Part shown: positions 15,118 to 21,687 of the stretch, one piece after another
Numbering within the stretch: position 1 is the first letter of the stretch
How the letters are laid out: each line of letters opens with the position of its first letter
NCBI GenBank assembly: GCA_947632415.1
Contig: CANRPB010000008.1
Span: 1-26,949 of the forward strand
Reading direction: 5' to 3'
DNA from: an uncultured Bacilli bacterium
GTDB lineage: Bacteria; Bacillota_I; Bacilli_A; RF39; UBA660
DNA length: 26,949 nt
The notes under the pieces: model-generated
The model's input: the letters and a program-made list of their open reading frames with translations, nothing else
Databases searched by the model: none
What the model was told of the DNA's origin: nothing
Program-made: the position numbers and the translations under genes

Positions 15118-16209
15118 TTACTTTTCATATCTTGATATATTAAGCAAAATACCAATACTACACAAAGTAATTAACAAACTAGAACCACCATAAGATAAAA
15201 AGGGAAGAGTAACCCCTGTAACCGGTATTAACCCCACCACAACCATTAAATTTAAAATTGCTTGAAACGCTATTTGAAAAGTTATGCCAAACGCCAAATA
15301 CTTTCCAAATAAATCATTACTCCTTTTAGCTATTTTAAAACCCGTATATATAATAGTTATAAATAACAAAGAAACAATAAATATTCCCATAACCCCAAAT
15401 TCCTCACTGATAATTGAAAAAATAAAATCCGTTTGCGGCTCAGGAAGATAAAAATGCTTTTGCCTTGAATTCAAAAACCCATAACCAAATAAACCACCAG
15501 GTCCAATAGCATACAAACTTTGAATAATTTGAAACCCACTCCCTAACGGATCACTCCAAGGATTAAGAAACGACAAAATTCTTTTTAAACGATAAGGCGC
15601 CACTACAATTAAACCCACTATTCCAAGCACACCAACAATTCCCAATTTCAAAAAAAACTTAAAATTAACTCCACCAACAAATAAAAGCCCCATGATAGAC
15701 ATAATTATAATCATACCAGTTCCAAAATCCGGTTGTAACATGATAAGACCAAAAACAAGAAAAAGAATTGCCAAAATAGGTAAGACACCCTTCTTAAAAT
15801 TTCCAACCAATTTTTCATTATTTACCAAATACTTCGACGTAAAAATAATAAGAGCCAATTTCGTAAATTCACTAGGCTGAATACCAAAAGAACCGATACC
15901 AAACCAACTACGACTCCCATTTCTCACAGTTCCAATTCCAGGAATCAAAACTAAAACAAGTAAAACTAAACAGCCTATTAATAAAGTATTAGCCCTATCA
16001 TAATACTTATGATAATTCAATTTACTTATAATTATCATAAATATAACCCCTATGACAAAGAAAATACCCTGATTTTTCACAAACTTAAAAGGATCATTAA
16101 ATTTATACTCAGCCCATACATATGACGCCGAATATATCATGATAATTCCAAAAATAGAAATAGCCAAAACACTTATTAACAATAAAACATCGACACTATT
16201 TTTTTTCAT
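15118..16209 (-). CDS. spoVE: SEDS peptidoglycan polymerase, SpoVE/FtsW type
   Basis: 363 residues, about ten membrane helices. It has the SEDS landmarks RSWFGIGSFGIQPSEFTKLA, LQPDFGTGMII, PEPQTDFIFSIISEEFG and LPFLSYGGSS. SEDS proteins polymerise lipid II glycan strands together with a class B PBP. The partner here is the PBP three genes upstream in the same operon. SpoVE (cortex) is favoured over FtsW because the PBP is SpoVD-like and the order spoVD-mraY-spoVE is that of Bacillus; with one SEDS gene visible, dual use is possible. I chose the ATG at 16209 over 16221 because GGGTGA lies 6 bases before it; 16221 has no SD. Confidence 0.85.
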   Translation of the reverse strand: MKKNSVDVLLLISVLAISIFGIIMIYSASYVWAEYKFNDPFKFVKNQGIFFVIGVIFMIIISKLNYHKYYDRANTLLIGCLVLLVLVLIPGIGTVRNGSRSWFGIGSFGIQPSEFTKLALIIFTSKYLVNNEKLVGNFKKGVLPILAILFLVFGLIMLQPDFGTGMIIIMSIMGLLFVGGVNFKFFLKLGIVGVLGIVGLIVVAPYRLKRILSFLNPWSDPLGSGFQIIQSLYAIGPGGLFGYGFLNSRQKHFYLPEPQTDFIFSIISEEFGVMGIFIVSLLFITIIYTGFKIAKRSNDLFGKYLAFGITFQIAFQAILNLMVVVGLIPVTGVTLPFLSYGGSSLLITLCSIGILLNISRYEK

Positions 16210-16260
16210 AGAATCACCCATATAATTTTATGTTTTTTTTTGTCATAAAAGAAGAAAAAA

Positions 16261-17250
16261 TCATAAAAAAATTCCTATGATAATAGCCACAATAGCGCCT
16301 ATTATACCAATCAACCAAAAGATGTGAACAACATCTTTTTCACTATAAATTCTCTCAAAAGTATGATGAATTGGAGTTATAGGAAATAACCTTTTATGAG
16401 TTAATTTAAAATAACCAATTTGTAAAATACACGTAACCGTTTCCAAAACAAAAACAACACCAATTATAATAAGCAACAACTCATGTCGCGTTAAAATAGC
16501 GATACTACCCAAAGTCGCCCCCAAAGCAAGAGAACCCGTATCACCCATAAAAACCTTAGCAGGACTAGCATTAAAAAGTAAAAACCCAAACAACGAACCT
16601 ACCAAAATAAACCCAAAAAGAGCAATATCCTCGTAACCATCTAACCAACCAGTATTCCACGCTATAATTGAAATACAAGTAAACGCTATAATCGAAAGAC
16701 CACCACACAACCCATCCAATCCATCACTAATATTAACAGCATTACTACTAGCAACCAATATAACTAAAATAATGATGCCATAAATAAACCCAATATTATA
16801 CTTAATACCCAAAGTATGAATCCAAAGCAAAGGCTCATTATCACCCTTCATGAAAAAATAGAAAAAAAATACGGCAATTATAAGTTGTAATAAAAACTTC
16901 TGATTGACACTAAGCCCCTTATTATTATGTCTTTTAATAATTAAAAAATCATCCAAAAAACCTATAAGAGCATACCCTAAAAAAGTAAACAAAACAATAA
17001 TAAGATTATAACTAACACTCATTTTCTTAAAAACAATTAGTAAAAAAACAATAATGAAAGTAGGGAGAATAAAAATTATTCCACCCATAGTCGGTGTTCC
17101 TACTTTACTGCTATGAGTTCTTTCCAAATAAATACTTAATGACTGACTAGCCTTTAATTTTCTTAATATAGGAATAAAAATAACTCCTGTTACTACCGAT
17201 AATATAAAACCTATAAATACCACTAAAACCGATTTTGCTAAAATAAGCAT
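16261..17250 (-). CDS. mraY: Phospho-MurNAc-pentapeptide transferase MraY
   Basis: Integral membrane enzyme that makes lipid I from UDP-MurNAc-pentapeptide and undecaprenyl phosphate. 329 residues, about ten helices, with GTPTMGG (residues 52-58), the FLDD motif, NISDGLDGL and GDTGSLALG (Asp residues of the Mg site). The C-terminal family motif HHHFE reads HHTFE here, an altered third His. GGGTGATATT at the end of spoVD serves ATG 17250; nine bases separate the genes. The stop is TGA. murE and murD, which flank mraY in Bacillus, are absent. Confidence 0.95.
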   Translation of the reverse strand: MLILAKSVLVVFIGFILSVVTGVIFIPILRKLKASQSLSIYLERTHSSKVGTPTMGGIIFILPTFIIVFLLIVFKKMSVSYNLIIVLFTFLGYALIGFLDDFLIIKRHNNKGLSVNQKFLLQLIIAVFFFYFFMKGDNEPLLWIHTLGIKYNIGFIYGIIILVILVASSNAVNISDGLDGLCGGLSIIAFTCISIIAWNTGWLDGYEDIALFGFILVGSLFGFLLFNASPAKVFMGDTGSLALGATLGSIAILTRHELLLIIIGVVFVLETVTCILQIGYFKLTHKRLFPITPIHHTFERIYSEKDVVHIFWLIGIIGAIVAIIIGIFL

Positions 17251-17259
17251 AATATCACC

Positions 17260-19167
17260 CTATTCCGATAAATAAAGCCTAACAACATCACCCTCTAATA
17301 TTTTCTCATTAGCAGTAGGAGACTGAAAACTAACTATACTTCCACTTCCAGAAAATTCTAGCGTAAAATCACCAAGAGCCTTTTTAGCATCATTTACACT
17401 CATACCAATAACATTACTAACCACCTTGTAATGTTTTTCTCCAACATTATAATTCTTCTCCCCAGCACCATCTCTTTTAGAAATATCTAAAGCCTCAATC
17501 GCATCAACCAATATATTTCTAACAATTGGCGCAGCTACTGTACCACCATACTGCGATACACCCTTAGCATTATCAACCGCAATATAAACAACAATTTGTG
17601 GATCATCAGCAGGTAAAAAACCCATAAATGACGTAATATAATTGCCCACCATATAATGACCATCCTGAACCTTTTGCGCTGTACCAGTCTTTCCCCCAAC
17701 TCTATATCCATCAATAAAAGCATTTCTTCCAGTCCCATTTTGAACAACACTTTCCAAAGCATATTTTACAATGTCACTAGCCTCTTTAGTAATCACTTGT
17801 CTCACAACAGTCGGTTTATTTTCTTTAATAACAGAATTAGTCTCCGGTTCATTCAAACTCTTTACAATATAAGGCTTATACAAAATTCCACCATTTATAG
17901 CAGCACTAACAGCCGTTATTTGTTGAATTGGCGTAACACTAACCCCTTGACCAAAAGCCGTCGTCGCAAGCTCAACCGGTCCCACTTTATCAAGATTAAA
18001 TATAATCCCCGAACTTTCACCATTTAAATCAATACCCGTTTTGCTTCCAAAACCAAAATTCCTTATATAATCAAACAATTTTTCCTTTCCAAGCTTTAAC
18101 CCCAAATTTACAAACCCTGGATTACAAGAATTCTCCACAACCTGAAGATAAGTCTGTTGCCCATGACCCCCATGTTTCCAACAATGCAAAGTCGCTCCCT
18201 CAACAGTTACCGCACCACCATCATAGAAATAATCATTGTTCAAATCAACAATTTTTTCATTCACACTAGCCGCTAAAGTCACAATTTTAAACGTACTTCC
18301 CGGTTCATACGTCATCCAAATTGGAAGATTTCTATTAATTTCCTCAACCGTATAATCACTATAATTACTCGGTGAAAAAGCAGGTCTAGAAGCAATAGCC
18401 AAAATTTCGCCACTATTAGGATCCATAGCAATACCCCAAGCCTGTTCTGGGCTGTACTTAGACATAACATTATCTAACTCCCGTTCAACCGAAGCCTGAA
18501 TATCATAATTAATCGTTAAAGTCATATTAATACCATCCTGCGGTTGTTCATACACCTCCGATAACTCCAATCTATTTCCCTTAGCATCACTAAAATATTT
18601 AATAGCGCCATAACTCCCTGTTAAATATTCATCATAAATAAGTTCTAAACCAGCCAACCCTTGATTATCAATCCCTACAAAACCAATCGTATGCGAAAGA
18701 AAAGTATCATATGGATAATATCTCTTTGACTCTTTTATTAAATAAACTCCCGGTAACTTTAATTCATTTATTTTATCAGCAATATCATAACTAAGTCTTC
18801 TTCCCTCAGGATGTACCCTTTCAATAGAAGCAATTTTTGTTACATGTTCCATCATATCTTCCTTTGAAACACCAAGAATTTGCGCCAATAAAGTAGCAGT
18901 ATTTTCCTTATCCTTAATTTGATTAGGAATTAAAACTAACGAAGTCGTTGTAATATTATCAGCCAATATCGTTCCATTAATATCATATATTATACCTCTA
19001 TTAGCCTCTATTGGAAGATTCCTGCTCCATAAACCAGTCGCATAATTATTCAACTTTTTATACTGTATAACTTGAATATAAAATACTTTACCAATAATAA
19101 GCAAAAATAGAAAAACAATTACTAACAAAACTATCTTAATCCTGGTATGAATATTTTTAAAAAACAC
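17260..19167 (-). CDS. spoVD: Class B penicillin-binding protein, SpoVD type
   Basis: 635 residues: an N-terminal membrane anchor (~10-30), a PBP dimer domain with ANRGIIYDINGTILA, and a transpeptidase domain with EPGSTFK (active-site Ser), SCN and KTGT. A single PASTA domain closes the protein (~575 onward). This layout is that of SpoVD/FtsI; the C-terminal PASTA and the promoter favour SpoVD, which cross-links cortex peptidoglycan. I chose GTG 19167: GGGTGAT lies directly upstream, whereas the longer frame starts at a TTG (19182) without an SD. It heads the spoVD-mraY-spoVE operon and is divergent from cotE. Confidence 0.92.
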   Translation of the reverse strand: MFFKNIHTRIKIVLLVIVFLFLLIIGKVFYIQVIQYKKLNNYATGLWSRNLPIEANRGIIYDINGTILADNITTTSLVLIPNQIKDKENTATLLAQILGVSKEDMMEHVTKIASIERVHPEGRRLSYDIADKINELKLPGVYLIKESKRYYPYDTFLSHTIGFVGIDNQGLAGLELIYDEYLTGSYGAIKYFSDAKGNRLELSEVYEQPQDGINMTLTINYDIQASVERELDNVMSKYSPEQAWGIAMDPNSGEILAIASRPAFSPSNYSDYTVEEINRNLPIWMTYEPGSTFKIVTLAASVNEKIVDLNNDYFYDGGAVTVEGATLHCWKHGGHGQQTYLQVVENSCNPGFVNLGLKLGKEKLFDYIRNFGFGSKTGIDLNGESSGIIFNLDKVGPVELATTAFGQGVSVTPIQQITAVSAAINGGILYKPYIVKSLNEPETNSVIKENKPTVVRQVITKEASDIVKYALESVVQNGTGRNAFIDGYRVGGKTGTAQKVQDGHYMVGNYITSFMGFLPADDPQIVVYIAVDNAKGVSQYGGTVAAPIVRNILVDAIEALDISKRDGAGEKNYNVGEKHYKVVSNVIGMSVNDAKKALGDFTLEFSGSGSIVSFQSPTANEKILEGDVVRLYLSE

Positions 19168-19182
19168 AGTATCACCCAACAA

Positions 19183-19211
19183 ATTCTATGAAATAATATC
19201 AAAAAAAATTC
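19183..19211 (-). promoter_or_regulatory. Sigma-E-like promoter of spoVD
   Basis: Minus strand GAATTTT (19211-19205), 14 bases, CATAGAAT (19190-19183): six of seven and seven of eight bases of the sigma-E consensus (KMATATT, CATAYAMT). The SD starts only five bases after the -10 box. Confidence 0.5.
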
Positions 19212-19263
19212 ACAATTATAATTCATATTTAAAAATATAACTCTCATTTTTTTTATTTTATGT

Positions 19264-19291
19264 TCATTTTTTTTCGTTTTAGCATAAATTA
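19264..19291 (+). promoter_or_regulatory. Sigma-E/sigma-K-like promoter of cotE
   Basis: TCATTTT (19264-19270), 12 bases, CATAAATTA (19283-19291). The -10 fits the sigma-K pattern CATANNNTA fully and sigma-E at seven of eight bases; the -35 resembles sigma-E but with short spacing. In B. subtilis cotE has both kinds of promoter. Confidence 0.45.
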
Positions 19292-19309
19292 AATTGAGGG
19301 GTGATACTT

Positions 19310-19843
19310 ATGGCATCATATAAAGAAATAGTTACTAAAGCTGTAATAGGAAAAGGCAAAAAATACTTTAAAAACAACTATAATATTGAGGCTACCAATA
19401 AGCCATCAACAGTATTAGGTTGTTGGGTTATAAACCATAAGTTTAAAGGCTACAAATCAGGGGAAAAAATTGGTGTGGACGGTTCATATGATGTAAATAT
19501 TTGGTACTCATATGACAACGACTCTAAAACTACAGTAGTAAATAAACAGATAAATTACAACGAAGTTTTCAACGTAAGAGTAAAACAAAATGCCGATTTG
19601 ACAGGAGATACCGATATAATTGTAAGAACTTTAAAACAACCAACATGTTCTAAAGTTGATATTGCCGATGACGGTAACATATCTTTTGACATTGAAAAAG
19701 AATTAGGAGTAGAAGTAGTCGGCGAAACAAAAATAAAAATATCAATTGAAGAAGACGAAGAACCATGGGACGATTTAGATGAAGAAGTAACCGAAGAAGT
19801 AGAAAAAGAAATCGAAGAAAATGTAGATGAAAATTTTGTATAG
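19310..19843 (+). CDS. cotE: Outer spore coat morphogenetic protein CotE
   Basis: CotE organises the outer coat on the mother-cell side of the forespore. The 177-residue product follows Bacillus CotE throughout: N-terminal YKEIVTKAVIGKGKK, PSTVLGCWVINHKFKG, YDVNIWYSYDNDSKT, LKQPTC and EVVGETKIKISI, then the characteristic acidic tail (~147-177, rich in Asp and Glu). I chose ATG 19310 because GGGGTGAT lies 5 bases upstream; an in-frame start at 19301 would overlap the SD. Codon use is more T/G-ending than in most plus-strand neighbours. It is divergent from spoVD and ends in a terminator that abuts its TAG. Confidence 0.92.
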   Translation: MASYKEIVTKAVIGKGKKYFKNNYNIEATNKPSTVLGCWVINHKFKGYKSGEKIGVDGSYDVNIWYSYDNDSKTTVVNKQINYNEVFNVRVKQNADLTGDTDIIVRTLKQPTCSKVDIADDGNISFDIEKELGVEVVGETKIKISIEEDEEPWDDLDEEVTEEVEKEIEENVDENFV

Positions 19844-19879
19844 GTGTTAACACAAAAATGTTGACACTTTTTTTTTTTT
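19844..19879 (+). terminator. cotE terminator overlapping the rpsP promoter
   Basis: 9-bp stem (19844-19852 with 19859-19867, one G-U pair), loop of six, then twelve T's. The stem starts on the base after the cotE stop. Confidence 0.85.
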
Positions 19880-19889
19880 ATGATATGAT
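19861..19889 (+). promoter_or_regulatory. Sigma-A promoter of rpsP-khpA
   Basis: Perfect TTGACA (19861-19866), 17 bases, TATGAT (19884-19889). The -35 lies in the 3' arm of the cotE terminator and the T12 tract forms most of the spacer. Confidence 0.8.
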
Positions 19890-19912
19890 TATCACCGAAT
19901 GGAGGGATTAAT

Positions 19913-20191
19913 ATGGCAGTTAAACTAAGACTTAAAAGAATGGGCGCTAAGAAAAAACCATTTTATCGTGTAGTAGCAGCAGATTCTAGAACTAAAAGAG
20001 ACGGCGAAGTAATTGAAGAATTAGGATACTATAATCCTATTACCGAACCAGCAACAGTTAAAATAGATGAAGAAAAAACATTAAAATGGTTAAGCAATGG
20101 AGCTCAACCAACCGATACAGTAAGAGATTTACTTAGCAAACAAGGTATTATGAAAAAATACCATGAATCAAAAATGACCAGAGGTAAATAA
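19913..20191 (+). CDS. rpsP: 30S ribosomal protein S16
   Basis: 92 residues, the normal length. The N-terminus VKLRLKRMGAKKKPFYRVVAADSR and the GYYNPITEP block are diagnostic of bS16, a small-subunit assembly protein. GGAGGG lies 7 bases before the ATG, and the promoter is the strongest in the window. khpA starts 2 bases after its stop, as in the rpsP-ylqC order of other Bacillota; rimM, trmD and rplS, which often follow, are absent here. Confidence 0.98.
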   Translation: MAVKLRLKRMGAKKKPFYRVVAADSRTKRDGEVIEELGYYNPITEPATVKIDEEKTLKWLSNGAQPTDTVRDLLSKQGIMKKYHESKMTRGK

Positions 20192-20193
20192 TT

Positions 20194-20436
20194 ATGAATC
20201 TAGTTGAATTAACAGAATTTTTGGTTAAAAACTTAGTAAATGATCCAGATTCTGTATCAGTTAAACAAATTGATGATGATGACTACATTCAAATTGCGGT
20301 AATTATTAAAGATGAAGATATGGGAAGTATTATTGGACGTGATGGAAAAACAGCCAACGCTATTAGAACCATTGTTCAAGCATCAGCGCATATCCATAGT
20401 AGAAAAAATGTAAGGATAGATATTACATCAATATAA
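20194..20436 (+). CDS. khpA: KH-domain RNA-binding protein KhpA (YlqC)
   Basis: 80 residues forming one KH domain with the GxxG loop in GSIIGRDGKTANAIRTIV. KhpA proteins bind RNA, usually together with KhpB/Jag, and affect cell division and RNA stability. The ribosome site GAGGT lies in the last rpsP codons, so translation is coupled. No clear hairpin terminator follows. Confidence 0.95.
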   Translation: MNLVELTEFLVKNLVNDPDSVSVKQIDDDDYIQIAVIIKDEDMGSIIGRDGKTANAIRTIVQASAHIHSRKNVRIDITSI

Positions 20437-20487
20437 TATTTATCTTTTTTTATCTATAATTTTTCAAATTTAATCATAGATTTTAAT

Positions 20488-20871
20488 ATGAATTATGAAG
20501 AAATAGATAAAAAATTAAAACAATTAAAAATCGAAGACTTTATATGGGTTATATATATAGGTATTATTATTCTTAGCTTTTACTCCAATTATCTTGAAAA
20601 AAATTACTTTTTATATAACGATGAACAAAGTAAACAAGACTATCGTAAAACCTTAATTATTATTTTTAGTATCTTAGTAATCGTTTACCTATATTTTTTA
20701 TATTCAGCCTATAATGATATAAAAAATATAAAATCCTTTGATACCACTAAAAAGAAAAATTTAATTTACTTAGCATTTATAGGATCACTACTAATTACAA
20801 TTAGTGGCTTTATATTTCTATACATCGCCTTTCAAGATGAAAATATTGATGTCGAAATTGCCTTCAATTAA
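20488..20871 (+). CDS. Small three-helix membrane protein, unknown function
   Basis: 127 residues. A charged N-terminus (EEIDKKLKQLKIED) is followed by membrane segments at about 17-33, 52-72 and 90-110 and a short acidic tail. No family recognised. TATAAT (20455-20460) lies upstream, but no SD is visible before the ATG, which is unusual here; expression may be low, or leaderless-like. T-ending codons are common. It converges on the zinc-ribbon membrane protein gene with 11 bases between stops. Confidence 0.6.
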   Translation: MNYEEIDKKLKQLKIEDFIWVIYIGIIILSFYSNYLEKNYFLYNDEQSKQDYRKTLIIIFSILVIVYLYFLYSAYNDIKNIKSFDTTKKKNLIYLAFIGSLLITISGFIFLYIAFQDENIDVEIAFN

Positions 20872-20893
20872 AAAAAGAGTCACTAAATGACTC
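20870..20893 (-). terminator. Terminator with the stop codon in its loop
   Basis: Stem GAGTCA/TGACTC (20893-20888 with 20882-20877) followed by seven T's on the minus strand. The TAG stop of the minus-strand gene is in the five-base loop. Confidence 0.75.
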
Positions 20894-21512
20894 CACTTGC
20901 CTGTAATATTGATAAAATTAATATAAGCATTGATATAAATACTATCAAATAGAATAAAACAGCAATAACCAAGACTAACTTATTTACTCCTCCCTTTAAA
21001 CGAACAATCTCCGTTAATTGATTAAATCCTTTATCCTCATTTTTCTGTTTTATTTTAGCTATTCTCTCAACACACTCATTAAAATACAACTTCTTAAAAA
21101 CTACACCTTGGAATATAGCAAACACCAATTGTACTATAGATAATAACAAATAATTGTTCCTGAAAATAGTTGATATAATACCATTCAAAATAATGATAAA
21201 AATACCAACTGCATATAATTTTCGATAAAGAAAATATAAAGGACCAAAGAAGAAAGCACACCAAGAAAAAGAACCTTTCTTAAAATTATAATACATACTT
21301 CCAATATATATTTCCACTAATTCATCAAACTGTTTCTGAATAGTTAATCTTCTTTCCGATTCCTCCTTATCAATTGGATTAGTATTCAATACCCCAATAT
21401 TATTAGTCGCAAACTTATTATCATTATTAGGACTACTATTTTTGTTATAACCACATTTACTACATATTTGTTCATTATCTTTTATTTCATTACCACATCT
21501 TAAACACATCAT
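20883..21512 (-). CDS. Zinc-ribbon membrane protein with DUF2628-like domain
   Basis: 209 residues. An N-terminal four-Cys zinc ribbon (CLRCGNEI...CSKCGYNK, residues 3-22) is followed by a polar linker. The DUF2628-like region follows: FSWCAFFFGPLYFLYRKLYAVGIFII (about 82-107), further helices near 118-135 and a final one at ~180-203. Such proteins are common in Bacillota, with unknown function. The adjacent ATG codons at 21512 and 21509 both fit; AAGGAGG lies 8 bases before the first. Topologically it mirrors the protein at 2786, which has its ribbon at the other end. Confidence 0.75.
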   Translation of the reverse strand: MMCLRCGNEIKDNEQICSKCGYNKNSSPNNDNKFATNNIGVLNTNPIDKEESERRLTIQKQFDELVEIYIGSMYYNFKKGSFSWCAFFFGPLYFLYRKLYAVGIFIIILNGIISTIFRNNYLLLSIVQLVFAIFQGVVFKKLYFNECVERIAKIKQKNEDKGFNQLTEIVRLKGGVNKLVLVIAVLFYLIVFISMLILILSILQASGVI

Positions 21513-21643
21513 AACGATGACCTCCTTATTCTACCTAAGTTTATCATATAAAAAATATTTAAGCAACAATATTTAAAAAAATATTTAACGCTTTACATCA
21601 AACCAAAAACATCAACAAAAATATAGTCTAATTAAATAATTTG

Positions 21644-21652
21644 TGTTATAAT
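21644..21652 (+). promoter_or_regulatory. Extended -10 promoter of the RNase J-like gene
   Basis: TGTTATAAT (TG at 21644, TATAAT 21647-21652) with no convincing -35. Further upstream three AATATTTAA copies (21554, 21568, 21580) stand 12-14 bases apart in AT-rich DNA. Confidence 0.5.
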
Positions 21653-21687
21653 TAATGAGGTTTTTTAAACAAAACGAAAGGAGTAAT

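Noticed and set aside
21554..21588. Three AATATTTAA copies upstream of the RNase J-like gene as an operator array
   Set aside because: The motif is pure A/T in AT-rich DNA and the spacing is uneven (14 and 12); chance cannot be excluded.
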